DNA of 64,000 nt from positions 124,001-188,000 of the forward strand of contig NZ_BAXA01000002.1 of NCBI RefSeq assembly GCF_000698125.1, read 5' to 3'. A program made the position numbers and the translations under genes. Under the pieces are notes generated by a model, which had not been told where the DNA came from, searched no databases, and saw only the letters and a list, made by a program, of their open reading frames with translations. Position 1 is the first letter of the stretch; the number at the start of each line of letters is the position of its first letter. The DNA is from Geomicrobium sp. JCM 19038. GTDB lineage: Bacteria > Bacillota > Bacilli > Bacillales > Marinococcaceae. Positions 53,383 through 63,183 of this stretch are shown one piece after another.

Positions 53383-53394
53383 TACATTAATGTA
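53383..53394. promoter_or_regulatory. Palindrome upstream of the iclR-type gene
   Basis: TACATTAATGTA is a perfect 12-bp palindrome 48 bp before the regulator start, next to TAAAAT (53400-53405). Possible autoregulatory site; it differs from the GTTTTATA palindromes. Confidence 0.35.
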
Positions 53395-53441
53395 TGTGAT
53401 AAAATGACGGTACATTTGTTGTAAGGACGAGGAGGATCACC

Positions 53442-54200
53442 ATGCCAATTATTCAGTCGGTTGACCGTGCTTTAGGAATTTTAGATCTATTCAATGAGTT
53501 CGATTCAGAATTGAAAATTACAGAAATAAGCAAGCGATTAAATCTCCATAAAAGCACGGTGCATTCACTACTAAAAACTCTAGAGAAGCATGATTATATT
53601 GAACAGAACGTAGAAAATGGGAAATACAGGCTCGGACTTAAGCTTTTTGAGAGAGGGAATTATGTCATAGCAAGTCGTGATATAAGAACAATGGCTAAAG
53701 ATCACTTATATGAATTATCTAAAGAAACAGGCCAAACCGTGCATCTGGTTATTCAAGATGGGCAAGAAGGTGTTTACATCGATAAGGTTGAGGGAGCAGG
53801 AGCCACGGTGTTTTATTCAAGAATTGGCAGAAGAATACCTTTGCATTGTAGCGGTGTCGGTAAAGCGCTCATTGCGTTTCAAGCCGACGATGAGATTGCT
53901 AAGACATTGGAAGGATATTCATATATAAAACGCACAGAAAACACAATTACTGAGCAAAACTCTTTTATGAATGAAATTGAAAGAATTAGGCAAAAAGGAT
54001 ACGCAGAAGACGTTCAAGAAAATGAACCAGGCATTCATTGTGTCGCAATACCGATTCGTAACCATAACGGTCACGTTATTGCTGCAATTAGTATTTCCAT
54101 GTCGGCAATGAAAATAACAGAAGACATCATTGCCCAGTTCGTTCAATTATTGACAAACACGAGCAATAAATTGTCTGCAGAACTCGGTTACGAATACTAA
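53442..54200 (+). CDS. IclR-family transcriptional regulator
   Basis: 252 residues. N-terminal winged helix-turn-helix (VDRALGILDLFNEFDSELKITEISKRLNLHKSTVHSLLKTLEKHDYIEQ, ~residues 5-55) and C-terminal effector-binding domain with GRRIPLHCSGVGKALIAF and VQENEPGIHCVAIPIRNHNGHVIAAISIS. Members of this family (KdgR, IclR) control aromatic and sugar-acid catabolism and respond to pathway intermediates. It is in the middle of the island and probably binds the mirror-image palindromes at 45622 and 47716. GAGGAGG precedes the ATG. Confidence 0.92.
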   Translation: MPIIQSVDRALGILDLFNEFDSELKITEISKRLNLHKSTVHSLLKTLEKHDYIEQNVENGKYRLGLKLFERGNYVIASRDIRTMAKDHLYELSKETGQTVHLVIQDGQEGVYIDKVEGAGATVFYSRIGRRIPLHCSGVGKALIAFQADDEIAKTLEGYSYIKRTENTITEQNSFMNEIERIRQKGYAEDVQENEPGIHCVAIPIRNHNGHVIAAISISMSAMKITEDIIAQFVQLLTNTSNKLSAELGYEY

Positions 54201-54251
54201 AATGAAGCCGTCATATTCTTGGACGATTATTGAAGGGAAATGGTGAGGAAA

Positions 54252-55154
54252 ATGAATATATTTGTCTATGAAGATAGTGAACAGAATGTTCAGTTGGGAG
54301 CCCGAACAGATGAGGGGTTATTATATTCTTTACCCTATGAAAATTATCATCGTTTAATTGAGGTTTCGAGAGAATTAGACAAAACTCCTTTAAGCATCGT
54401 TCAAGAAGAAATTAAGTTGAATAAACCACTTTCTATTCCATTTAGTTCATTGAAGTTAAGAGTACCCATTGAAGCTCCAGAAGTATGGGCGGCAGGCGTC
54501 ACGTACCAAAAGAGCCGGGAAGCCCGCAACTATGAAGCTACTGAAGGTAAGTTAGATGCAAGTACGTTTTACGATAAGGTTTATGATGCAGTAAGACCAG
54601 AATTGTTTATGAAATCAACGGCTGCCAGAACGGTGGGACCTAACGAGGAGGTTTGTATACGCTCAGATTCCCAATGGCAGATACCTGAACCAGAGCTTGG
54701 GTTAGTTTTATCTAGTTCTGGGGAGATCACAGGGTTCACTATTGGTAATGATATGAGCTGCCGAGACATTGAAGGTGAAAATCCGTTGTACCTCCCTCAA
54801 GCAAAGGTCTGGCATCGTTCTTGTTCAATTGGTCCGAGCATTCGTCTCGTGGAAACTGTTAAAAATCCTTATGATATGGAGATCAACTGTAAGATTTACC
54901 GTGATGAACAACAAGTTTTTTCAGGCAGTGGCATGATTAGTCAATTAAAAAGAAAACTGGAGGAACTGATTACTTTTCTTGTAAGGGACAACGATCTATT
55001 TGAAGGAACGATATTGCTTACAGGGACGAATATTGTTCCACCAAATGATTTCTCACTTCAAGAAGGGGATCGTATTGAAATAGAAATTACCGATATTGGT
55101 ATACTTTGCAATACCGTTCAGAAGATTCAAGTGAAAACAGTGACACTAGGATGA
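54252..55154 (+). CDS. FAH-family 2-keto-3-deoxy-pentonate dehydratase (AraD1/KDAD-like)
   Basis: 300 residues. Metal site of the fumarylacetoacetate hydrolase fold: PEPELGLVLSSSGEITGFTIGNDMSCRDIEGENPLYLPQAKVW. The marker segment VWAAGVTYQKSREARNYEA..FYDKVYDAVRPELFMK is that of 2-keto-3-deoxy-D-arabinonate dehydratases, which give 2-oxoglutarate semialdehyde. The next gene oxidises that product. ATG 54252 follows GGTGAGG closely; ATG 54240 is an alternative with a weaker site. Hydrolase or decarboxylase activities of other FAH proteins are less likely given context. Confidence 0.82.
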   Translation: MNIFVYEDSEQNVQLGARTDEGLLYSLPYENYHRLIEVSRELDKTPLSIVQEEIKLNKPLSIPFSSLKLRVPIEAPEVWAAGVTYQKSREARNYEATEGKLDASTFYDKVYDAVRPELFMKSTAARTVGPNEEVCIRSDSQWQIPEPELGLVLSSSGEITGFTIGNDMSCRDIEGENPLYLPQAKVWHRSCSIGPSIRLVETVKNPYDMEINCKIYRDEQQVFSGSGMISQLKRKLEELITFLVRDNDLFEGTILLTGTNIVPPNDFSLQEGDRIEIEITDIGILCNTVQKIQVKTVTLG

Positions 55155-55244
55155 AACCGGTGAAAAGGCTCTTTATGAGATGTGTACGTAAGAATTTACT
55201 TTATTATAGGAATAGTCAAATTATATAAACGGAAGGATGATAGT

Positions 55245-56696
55245 ATGTCACAAATCTATTTAAATCTCGTTAACGGTGAGTGGACAAAGTCGTTAACTGG
55301 CAATATAGAAGAGAGTAGAAATCCTGCAAACTACCATGAGGTCGTTGGTATGGTTCAAGACTCAAACCTTGAAGACTTAGATAAAGCCATACAAGCTGCC
55401 AATAGTGCGAAAGAAGATTGGCGGAAGTTAGCCGCACCTGAAAGAGGAGTATTTTTACAAAAGGCAGCAGACATATTAGAAACGAAAATCGATGAAATTG
55501 CAGAGACAATGACGAAAGAAATGGGTAAAACATTACCAGAGGCGAAAGGTGAAACTGCTAGGGGAGTAGCAATTTTACGCTATTATGCAGGAGAGGGTAT
55601 GAGGAAAGTTGGGGACGTAATCCCATCGACAGATGATCAAGCACTGATGTTTACGACTAGAGCACCTTTAGGTGTTGTTGGTGTGATCACCCCATGGAAT
55701 TTCCCGGTAGCTATTCCGATTTGGAAGATGGTACCGGCATTAGCTTATGGAAATACAGTTGTTTTGAAGCCTGCTCAAGATGCCTCGGTCACAGCAACCA
55801 AGGTGGTTGAATGCCTACATGAGGCGGGGATTCCAAACGGTGTTTTGAATCTAGTTACAGGCAAAGGTTCAATCATTGGCCAAGGAATTGCAGATCATAA
55901 TGAGGTGAACGGCATTACTTTTACAGGGTCGGATCAAGTTGGAAGGAAAGTCGGTCAAGCTGCACTTGCTCGTGGTGCAAAGTATCAACTTGAGATGGGT
56001 GGTAAAAACCCAGTAATCGTTGCTCGGGATGCAAATCTTGATTTGGCGGTGGAAGCTACTGTAAGTGGTGGACTAAAATCAACTGGTCAAAAGTGTACTG
56101 CAACTAGCAGAGTGATAGTCGATGAAACTGTTTATGAAGTGTTTAAAAAGAAACTAATAGCAAAAGTAAAGGAAATTAAAGTAGGGAATGGACTGATGGA
56201 AGACGTATGGATGGGACCATCAGTAAATGAACATCAATTAGATACGGTCATGTCTTATATTGAGAAAGGGAAACAAGAAGGCGCGGACCTGATATATGGG
56301 GGTAATCGGTTAGAAGATGAAGGACTAAAGAACGGTTATTTCGTGGAGCCTACCATCTTTGATCATGTGGAAAATGATATGGTAATTGCTCAAGAAGAGA
56401 TCTTTGGGCCAGTATTGGCATTGATTAAGGTTGCTAATCTAGAAGAAGGCATTCAAATTGCCAATGATAGTGAATTTGGATTGAGTGCTTCTATTTTCAC
56501 TTCGAATATTCAAAATATGCTTACATTCATTGACGATATGGAAGCCGGGCTTGTACGAGTAAATGCTGAAAGTGCAGGTGTTGAATTGCAAGCGCCTTTT
56601 GGAGGCATGAAAAACTCGAGTTCTCATTCTAGGGAACAAGGTGAGGCAGCAATTGAATTTTTTACATCAATTAAAACGGTGTTTGTTAAAGGTTAA
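55245..56696 (+). CDS. Aldehyde dehydrogenase, probable 2-oxoglutarate semialdehyde dehydrogenase
   Basis: 483-residue NAD(P)-dependent [46 protein letters not shown]-like [14 protein letters not shown], Glu in [11 protein letters not shown] and nucleophile Cys in [18 protein letters not shown]. Close in pattern to bacillar 2,5-dioxovalerate dehydrogenases (YcbD-like) that act in glucarate and pentonate pathways. It is downstream of the FAH dehydratase, so it would make 2-oxoglutarate. ATG 55245 with GGAAGGATG upstream. Confidence 0.88.
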   Translation: MSQIYLNLVNGEWTKSLTGNIEESRNPANYHEVVGMVQDSNLEDLDKAIQAANSAKEDWRKLAAPERGVFLQKAADILETKIDEIAETMTKEMGKTLPEAKGETARGVAILRYYAGEGMRKVGDVIPSTDDQALMFTTRAPLGVVGVITPWNFPVAIPIWKMVPALAYGNTVVLKPAQDASVTATKVVECLHEAGIPNGVLNLVTGKGSIIGQGIADHNEVNGITFTGSDQVGRKVGQAALARGAKYQLEMGGKNPVIVARDANLDLAVEATVSGGLKSTGQKCTATSRVIVDETVYEVFKKKLIAKVKEIKVGNGLMEDVWMGPSVNEHQLDTVMSYIEKGKQEGADLIYGGNRLEDEGLKNGYFVEPTIFDHVENDMVIAQEEIFGPVLALIKVANLEEGIQIANDSEFGLSASIFTSNIQNMLTFIDDMEAGLVRVNAESAGVELQAPFGGMKNSSSHSREQGEAAIEFFTSIKTVFVKG

Positions 56697-56724
56697 TCAA
56701 CATACAGGTGAGGAGGTGTAAAGA

Positions 56725-57755
56725 ATGAAAGCACTTCTAAGTATTACGATAGTTTCGTTGTTATTTCTTTACGGTTGTAATCCTGCAGAAGAAGTTTCGA
56801 CAGAAACTGAAGCTGCCGTAGATCAACAGACACTAAGGGTTAGCATTGGACTTAATGATCGTCACCCTCAATATAATGGAATTGTCAGATTTAAAGAGCT
56901 GGTAGAAGAGCAAACAGACGATTTTGAAATAGAATTGTACCACTCAGGTCAAATAGCTGGTGACCGAGTAGCTGTTGAAATGTTGCAACTTGGATCACTA
57001 GATATTACGATTCCATCGACATCACCATTGATCAATTTCACACCTGAATATGGAGTGTTTGATCTTCCTTTTACGATACCCAATTCTGAGGTGGCTGATG
57101 AGTTGCTAGATGGAGAGTTTGGAGACCGGATGTTGGATTTGGCTGAAACACAAGGAATGGTCGGTCTAGCTTGGTGGGAGAACGGATTTAGAAATCTTAC
57201 AAATGATGAACGGCCGATTGAATCAATTGATGATTTACGAGGGTTGAAGGTGCGGACGATGGAAAGTGATATCCACTTAGATACGTGGCAAGCTCTAGGC
57301 GCTAATCCTACGCCGATGAGCATGTCGGAAGTATTCAGTGCATTGCAGCAAGGAACAGTTGATGGTCAAGAGAATCCATATCCGACGATTCATATGGAGA
57401 ATTTTTCAGAAGTGCAGGGGTATTTGACGGAAACGTTGCACACGTACACCCCTTTCATCTTCTTAATGGATAAAGCAGTTTGGGATAAGATGAATGTGAA
57501 CAACAGGAAATTATTCAAACAGCTGCCGTTGAAGCGGGTAAATACAACCGCGACATTAACAGAGAGACTGCAGAGGAAAGTTTACTTACTTTAGAAGAAT
57601 CGATGAACTTTAACCGGATTAGTGATGAAGAATATATACGCTTTCAAGAAGCGGTGAACCCAGTTATAGAAAAATACAGTGATATGATTGGAGAAGAGAT
57701 CGTAGAGGATTATCTATCCGAAATTCAAGAAATTGAGTCCAGACTGAATAATTAA
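56725..57755 (+). CDS. dctP: TRAP transporter substrate-binding lipoprotein DctP (frameshifted near 57521)
   Basis: 343 residues after correction (CAAACAGCTG for CAAACAAGCTG). Lipobox LFLYGC makes it a lipoprotein, as for Gram-positive receptors. DctP motifs: LDITIPSTSPLINFTPEYGVFDLPF, LRGLKVRTMES with the Arg that binds the substrate carboxylate, and FSALQQGTVDGQENPYPTI. It lies at the end of the island, 9 kb from dctQM. GAGGAGGTG precedes the ATG. Confidence 0.92.
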
Positions 57756-57797
57756 AGTCGCAATGCTGTCTTAGTACAAAGACAGCATTGCGACTTT
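57754..57797 (+). terminator. Terminator of the catabolic island
   Basis: Perfect 17-bp stem AAAGTCGCAATGCTGTC (57754-57770) / GACAGCATTGCGACTTT (57781-57797), overlapping the dctP stop codon. Confidence 0.8.
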
Positions 57798-58069
57798 GCG
57801 TTTTGAAAATTTGGAGTCGTGAGAGATAGACATTCATAAGAACCTTGTTGTTTATGTTGTCTATTTATCTATGAGTATAGACCAGAGGTGTTTTTTCAAG
57901 AAGAAAACTGGTGTATGGATCATCAATTTGATAAGCAAAGCTGTTAAGAGTCCAGATGACGGGCTCTTTTTGTTTCCAGGGTTCTGTTCATTGATATCTA
58001 GTTTATTTAATATTACTTAAGGGTAATATGGCTCGAGGAGACAAACATAAAATGTAGGGAGTGCAAGCA
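57798..58069. other. Intergenic region before the MscS-type gene
   Basis: 272 bp. A short GAGTCC / GGGCTC hairpin with TTTTTG near 57948-57972 is the only structure. No clear promoter pair seen. Confidence 0.4.
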
Positions 58070-58896
58070 ATGTTTGATTTTGATTTCCAAGCGATTATGA
58101 GCGCTGCAATTCCAGTGCTAATTGAAGTTGTACTCATTGTCGTCGGGTATTTGATTGTTCGTGCAGTCGGCGCGTCGGTGATTACACGGATCTTTAAGAC
58201 GGTATCAGAGAAGCGTAACATTCATCCAGGACGAATTAAGACGCTAAAGAACTTGGTTCATAGCATTTTTACGTACGTATTATTATTTGTATTCGTGCTC
58301 GTCTTCTTAGGTGCCTTTGGCGTTGAGATTATGCCAATCTTAGCTGGTGCCGGTGTTGTCGGACTAGCTGTTGCGTTCGGTGCACAAGGCTTGTGAGCGA
58401 TATTGTGACGGGTTTCTTCTTATTAATAGAGAAACAAATTGATGCAGAAGATTATGTAACGGTAGCAGGGCTAGACGGGATTGTGGAAGAAGTCGGTCTT
58501 CGTACGACGCGAATTCGCGGTTTTGACGGTACCCTTCATTTCATTCCGAACCGTGACATTACGAGTGTAAGTAATCATTCCAGAGGAAATATGGAAGCAT
58601 TTATTGACATCGGAATCTCTTTCAACGAAAATATCAATGAAGCCATTTCAGTGCTTCAAAAAGCAACGAAAGAGTTGTATGAACAAGACGAGAATATCGT
58701 CGAAGAACCTTATGTTCTTGGGGTGTCTAGCTTCGATGAATACGACATGAAAATTCGCATCCTAACGTACACAACGAACATGAATCAGTGGGCTGTTGAA
58801 CGTAAGCTTCGCCAAGTGTGTAAAGAAGCGCTAGAAGAAGCGGACATTCACATTCCAGTGCCAAAGCAAGTGTACGTGGAAGAGAAACAATCGTAG
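58070..58896 (+). CDS. Small-conductance mechanosensitive channel, MscS family (frameshifted near 58392)
   Basis: 275 residues after correction (GGCTTGTGAGC for GGCTTGGTGAGC). Three N-terminal membrane segments; the pore helix region [32 protein letters not shown] and the beta domain starting EKQIDAEDYVTVAGLDGIVEEVGLRTTRIRG are diagnostic of MscS/YkuT. Releases solutes on osmotic downshock. ATG 58070 with GGGAG 8 bases upstream; a GTG at 58061 overlaps that site. Confidence 0.92.
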
Positions 58897-58923
58897 TAAC
58901 GCGTTGACTCACCAGGAAACAAA

Positions 58924-59187
58924 TTGAGGGAAAAGGGGAGCAGGGTTCTGGTGGATGCACTGCAGATGTTAAGGAATTTTCTCATTGCGTTTTTAGTCCT
59001 CATGACCATCATTGTCATTCCGTTAAGTATATTGGCAGTGGTGAACCCAGACGAACACGGCGTACCTGTCGGCACGATGATTAGCATCTCCATCGGCGCG
59101 GTCGTGTTTGTGATTAACAACCATCTTATTCGTAAATTCGAACGACGAATTCAGAGCCGAATGAGAGAAAGTGAATCACATGGATAA
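58924..59187 (+). CDS. Small membrane protein, hypothetical
   Basis: 87 residues if started at TTG 58924 (AGGA 6-10 bases upstream); GTG 58951 is an alternative. Two hydrophobic segments (FLIAFLVLMTIIVIPLSILAVV and VGTMISISIGAVVFVINNHLI) and a basic C-terminus. It follows the MscS gene by 27 bp and is probably in the same transcript. No family recognised. Confidence 0.65.
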   Translation: MREKGSRVLVDALQMLRNFLIAFLVLMTIIVIPLSILAVVNPDEHGVPVGTMISISIGAVVFVINNHLIRKFERRIQSRMRESESHG

Positions 59188-59214
59188 AGCTACCGAGTTG
59201 AACTCGGTAGCTTT
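59186..59214. terminator. Bidirectional terminator
   Basis: AAAGCTACCGAGTT / AACTCGGTAGCTTT, 14-bp perfect stem with one-base loop and a T-run, between convergent genes. Confidence 0.85.
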
Positions 59215-59230
59215 TTTTGATTGTGTACAA

Positions 59231-60115
59231 TTATAATGACTGAACCGCACGTAGAATGGCACGGGCGCTTTGATCGCGCATGAGGTCGGTCTGTTGCAAG
59301 CTTCGGTCGTACCCATTTGTCATAAAACCAAATTCAATAAGAGCTGCAGGCATCGCAGTTTTCCTTAGGACAACGTAATTGCTTGGCAACACACCGCGAT
59401 CACGCATGTCGATCTCACGAACAGCTTCAGATTGCAAAGCATTAGCGAGCGTCTGGCCAGCCGCGCTACCAGGAGCATAGTAAGTTTCAATGCCATTTGC
59501 GTCTAAATCAAAGGAAGCATTAGCGTGAATGCTAATAAAGATATCCGCGCTTGTCCCATTCGCATATTCCGCGCGATCGTCCAAGGCTACAAATGAATCA
59601 TTTGATCGGGTAAGGCTGACATTGTACCCGGCGTCCGTTAGGTAAGCTGCTGCACGATTGGCAATGTCTAGTGTGATTTCTTTTTCATAGAAATTGTGTA
59701 CAACTGCTCCGGGGTCTTGTCCACCGTGACCCGGGTCAAGGACAATCCGTTGAATGGAACCGAGTGGAGCGCCGTTTAACGGAACCGTCTCTGCTTCATC
59801 TTGTACGACTGTGTCTTGGGCATCTGCTTCTTCAGATGCATCAACACCCGTTTCTGTGATGTAGTCGAGGCTTACGTAACCCGTACGGCCATGATACGTA
59901 ATTTGACCCCAACCATTACCTATATCTAAGTATTCAATCGTCTGACGATCCACTAACGAACCGACGACCGGTGACTCAGTGTTTGCACTATCACGTACGA
60001 GCAATGAGCCGTTTGTATCGACATAGCCTGTTTGATAGGCATGTACTGAGATGGGGAAGAATAGAAATAAAAGGAAGATTGGTACGAATGATAACAACAA
60101 TGATTTCTTCGACAT
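59231..60115 (-). CDS. N-acetylmuramoyl-L-alanine amidase with SH3b domain
   Basis: 294 residues, exported (signal core LLLSFVPIFLLFLFFPISVHA). SH3b domain at ~residues 30-85 (VRDSANTESPVVGSLVDRQTIEYL), then an Amidase_3 domain with zinc ligands and catalytic Glu: LDPGHGGQDPGA, EKEITLDIANRAA, SIHANASFD and ALIEFGFMTN. Cuts the bond between MurNAc and L-Ala. ATG 60115 with GAGAGGGG 8 bases upstream on the minus strand. Confidence 0.93.
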   Translation of the reverse strand: MSKKSLLLSFVPIFLLFLFFPISVHAYQTGYVDTNGSLLVRDSANTESPVVGSLVDRQTIEYLDIGNGWGQITYHGRTGYVSLDYITETGVDASEEADAQDTVVQDEAETVPLNGAPLGSIQRIVLDPGHGGQDPGAVVHNFYEKEITLDIANRAAAYLTDAGYNVSLTRSNDSFVALDDRAEYANGTSADIFISIHANASFDLDANGIETYYAPGSAAGQTLANALQSEAVREIDMRDRGVLPSNYVVLRKTAMPAALIEFGFMTNGYDRSLQQTDLMRDQSARAILRAVQSL

Positions 60116-60503
60116 GGACGAACCCCTCTCAAAAAGTAATCTATGAAAATAGAATAATCTAATCGTAAGAGAATTGCTTTCGATAAGCAAGGGAAATTCC
60201 TCGCCACTTTTCGCTGAGAAAAGAACGATTCTCATACAAATTTGGAAAGGTTTGTTGAAGAAAGAAGAGGAAAAACATTTTATCAAAAAAAATTTAAAGA
60301 AAAAGGTTTAGAAACCGTTCAAAACGTGAATACAATAACTAACCCCATACCCCCTTAGTATAATAGATGATCGTTCGCAACCCCCTGAGCGAATGATCCC
60401 CGATGAAACATAGATGACTACACCGATGTAGCGTCGCAGTTTCCTCGGCTACATATGAAGAAACCCGCCTCACGCAAATGCGGAGGCGGGTTTTGGTTTA
60501 CAA
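60116..60503. other. Intergenic region between the amidase and NlpC/P60-SLH genes
   Basis: 388 bp between two minus-strand genes. It contains the terminator of the NlpC/P60-SLH gene (stem 60461-60471 / 60483-60493, AAACCCGCCTC / GAGGCGGGTTT) and a second inverted repeat ATGTAGC (60426-60432) / GCTACAT (60448-60454). The remaining ~300 bp presumably holds the amidase promoter; no good WalR site was found for it. Confidence 0.55.
60461..60493 (-). terminator. Terminator of the NlpC/P60-SLH gene
   Basis: 11-bp stem AAACCCGCCTC / GAGGCGGGTTT, followed on the minus strand by TTTCTTC. Confidence 0.75.
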
Positions 60504-61546
60504 TTAATTATGAATGTCTATTGCACGCTCTAAGAAAATTGCGAAGTGTGCACGGTTTGTTGCACGCTCTGGTTGGTAATTTCCATCAGCTGTTCCTGTA
60601 GAAATTCCTGTTCCTGCAAAGGCCATAATTTCTTCGAAGTATTCGTGTCCATTGATATCATGGAATACATCGCCGCCTTGCATACCTTCTAGCTAAATGC
60701 GCTATAGAACACAGCAGCAATTTCCCCGCGAGTAATGCTTTGGCTAGCTCTAAATTGTTGGTCCGTTACAATGTTGTCAAACAAACCTGCTTCCTCTACC
60801 GCTGAAATTACTTCTGCTTGATGGTGGCTAGAGGATACATCCTTATAAGAAGGGTTCCCATCGCCTTCTAATCCAAGTGTGCGAGCAACGAGTGCAGCGG
60901 CTTGACCACGAGTAATCTCTTGGTTTGGACGGTAAGTACCGTCTGGATAACCATTAATAATATCAGATTGTCCGAGGTTTCTAATTTCATTGAAAGCAAA
61001 ATGACTTTCACGGACATCATGGTAATATCCAGGCTCTAATGGTTCCGGCTCTGGTTCCGGTGATGTCTCAGAAGCTACCTCTTCTTGTTCAGTAATGACA
61101 CGCTGTGCACCTACATAACGGCTGCCCCAATAGTAAGGGTCGTTAATGCTAGCAATTGAGACTCCTCTAGAAGAAGCAGAGTGAATCATGTCACCGCCAC
61201 CGATGTACATTCCTGAGTGTGAGACACCGCGACCAGACGTATTAAAGAACACGAGATCTCCTGGTTTTAAGTTGCTTTTAGAGACGCTGTCTCCTGCACT
61301 CGCTTGAGCAGCAGCAGTCCTCGGTAAGCTTTGGTCAATCGCTCTGTCAAAGATATAGACAAGATAACCTGAACAATCAAATCCGCTCGGGCTTGTCCCC
61401 CCGTAACGGTATGGTGTGCCTAAATGCTTCTTACCCTCTGTAATTACTTGGTCGGCTGCGGATTGGGCGTCTGCTGTTTCGACGTCTGCAGAAAACACCG
61501 ACAGTGCAAGTACTGCACTTGCCGCAGTCATTAGAAACTTGCGCAA
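60504..61546 (-). CDS. NlpC/P60 endopeptidase with three SLH domains (frameshifted near 60692)
   Basis: 347 residues after correction. Signal peptide (LMTAASAVLALSVFSADVETADA); NlpC/P60 domain (~30-150) with Cys in PSGFDCSGYLVYIF, His in GVSHSGMYIGG and His in MIHSASS, all intact; Pro/Glu linker (EPEPEPLEPG); three SLH repeats that bind pyruvylated wall polymer (NGYPDGTYRPNQEITRGQAAALVARTL; FRASQSITRGEIAAVFY; and, after the break, STGTADGNYQPERATNRAHFAIFLERA). Break: TTTAGCTAGA for TTTAGCCTAGA on the minus strand. So the hydrolase is held at the S-layer/wall surface. An exact WalR box lies 164 bp upstream. Confidence 0.9.
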
Positions 61547-61709
61547 TGGAATTCCCCTTCCCCTGTAGCTCCCCTGCTACGGTTCATAATTTTTAGTAGA
61601 TTGTTGTAAAACGTTGTATGTTGTAGTTCTAATAGAGTTCATCGATAGTTGGATATGTAAGTTACTTTTCAACAATTCATAGTCTATCATAGGCATTTAG
61701 ATGTGTGCC

Positions 61710-61726
61710 TTTACAGTTGTGTAACA
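61710..61726 (-). promoter_or_regulatory. WalR box, NlpC/P60-SLH gene
   Basis: On the minus strand TGTTAC-ACAAC-TGTAAA, an exact TGTWAH-N5-TGTWAH. The second half-site is 18 bp before TATGAT, so it overlaps the -35 position. Confidence 0.7.
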
Positions 61727-61883
61727 AGTTGGAGACATAATGAAACATTTTCTCGTAAAAAGACGTCAAATCATACAGCATCTTTACGCACATGCTGTAG
61801 ATTAAATTCACAACAGACCGATAGCTGTCGTATTTCGATGAAAGGATTCACATAATAAGCATTCCAGAATAAGATCACGAGAA

Positions 61884-61900
61884 TGTAACAGAACTGTAAC
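61884..61900 (+). promoter_or_regulatory. WalR box, DUF6612-type lipoprotein gene
   Basis: TGTAAC-AGAAC-TGTAAC, an exact TGTWAH-N5-TGTWAH, 28 bp before TAAAAT (61929-61934) and 71 bp before the start codon. Confidence 0.7.
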
Positions 61901-61971
61901 AAGCCTATACAAAAAAACCACCATCCGCTAAAATAAGACCGTACTAGTTAATCTTCAATAAAGGAGTTCTT

Positions 61972-62775
61972 ATGAAAAAACGAACGATTGCACTCGGAAC
62001 AATGCTCATGATGGTCGTTGTGTCTGGATGTACAACGACAGAAAACCCGGAAGATATTTTCAATCGTTCTAAGACGGTTCTTGATGAATCGACGGAGAGC
62101 GTTCACTTTAAACAATGGCAAAATCTTAATATTAATGGAGAGAGTATGAATGCGAATACTCGAGGAGCACTTCACCTTCAACCACTTGAGGCTTACTTGA
62201 TTAGCACTCTTGATCTTGTCGACTTCAATGAACCGTTAGAGTTTAGAATTCAGATCGATGGCGAGGAAGCTTACGTAGAAGAGGAAGATGGCACACGCCA
62301 ATTCGCGGATGACATTCAAAGCAGTTTTATTGATATGATAAATCCAATTGATGAAATGAATCGTTATGAACCGTTCCAAGAATCGATGTTAATGAAAGAG
62401 ATTGAAGATTTCTATGAAGTGTCCTTTCGTACAGACCAAGAACAACATATTCCATTGGTCATTGATAAGATGGAGCAATGGGGAATGATAGAAGAAGAAC
62501 TGAATGAGGATCTTTCTGACGTAGTCGAAATTGAACGAATTGACATGGTCGCATTTATTGATAAAGAAACGTACGAATTATATCAATTTGATACTCGGTA
62601 TCGTTTCACAGTGGAGTTACAAGGAGATTTACAACAAATCGATGACCAACAAAGCGTTATCTTCGAACATTGGAATGAAGTAGGAGAAGACCTTGAGTCA
62701 TTTGTATATGAAATCATCGCTGAAGAACAACGAGAATCCGAAGAGGATGAAGACGAAGAGACAATTCAGGACTAA
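61972..62775 (+). CDS. Lipoprotein, DUF6612-like
   Basis: 267 residues. Lipobox VVSGC gives a lipid-anchored exported protein. The body (EDIFNRSKTVLDESTESVHFKQWQNLNI.., then alternating strands with AYVEEEDGTRQFADDI) has the pattern of DUF6612/LolA-like lipoproteins of Bacillales; the tail is Glu/Asp-rich. Function unknown. It is flanked by wall-hydrolase and S-layer genes and has its own WalR-type site. AAAGGAG stands 7 bases before the ATG. Confidence 0.75.
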   Translation: MKKRTIALGTMLMMVVVSGCTTTENPEDIFNRSKTVLDESTESVHFKQWQNLNINGESMNANTRGALHLQPLEAYLISTLDLVDFNEPLEFRIQIDGEEAYVEEEDGTRQFADDIQSSFIDMINPIDEMNRYEPFQESMLMKEIEDFYEVSFRTDQEQHIPLVIDKMEQWGMIEEELNEDLSDVVEIERIDMVAFIDKETYELYQFDTRYRFTVELQGDLQQIDDQQSVIFEHWNEVGEDLESFVYEIIAEEQRESEEDEDEETIQD

Positions 62776-62818
62776 AGAAACCCGTTACCTTCCTATATAA
62801 CAGGTAACGGGTTTCTTT
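62774..62818 (+). terminator. Terminator after the lipoprotein gene
   Basis: 17-bp perfect stem AAAGAAACCCGTTACCT (62774-62790) / AGGTAACGGGTTTCTTT (62802-62818). Confidence 0.85.
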
Positions 62819-63094
62819 GCGACTTCTTCCCTATCTATCATTTGACAGATTATTTAAGTTTCATATGCTTGAAATAGTCATATTTAACCATGATGAACTT
62901 TCTAATTCTAATGATTTGTCAAAAAAACAGAGACAATATAACCTAAAAAAGACACTTTTTCTAAGAAAAAATGAAAAGAACTAGCAATATTTGCCTTTAT
63001 CCTGTAAAATTAGGGTAACTTGTCGAAATATCAAAAAGTTCAGGACTGCCGATGTGCTTCTTCAAAAAAATTAAGCAAAAATAACCATTTTTGT

Positions 63095-63124
63095 TTGACA
63101 TGCCGAAAAAGCACTCTATATAAT
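63095..63124 (+). promoter_or_regulatory. Consensus SigA promoter of the SLH/S-layer gene
   Basis: Perfect TTGACA (63095-63100), 18-bp spacer, perfect TATAAT (63119-63124). Predicts strong constitutive expression, as expected for an S-layer protein. Confidence 0.85.
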
Positions 63125-63183
63125 GAGTGATGGTAGTCTTGCAATCTAAGAAATTTTGAAATTTGGCAAGACGAAAGAATCAG

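Larger units (their letters stand above)
61547..61971. other. Divergent control region of the NlpC/P60-SLH and lipoprotein genes
   Basis: 425 bp. Two exact WalR-type boxes, one in each orientation (61710-61726 minus, 61884-61900 plus). Candidate -10 elements: TATGAT at about 61686-61691 on the minus strand and TAAAAT (61929-61934) on the plus strand. An inverted repeat CAGCAT..ATGCTG occurs near 61777-61799. Confidence 0.65.
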
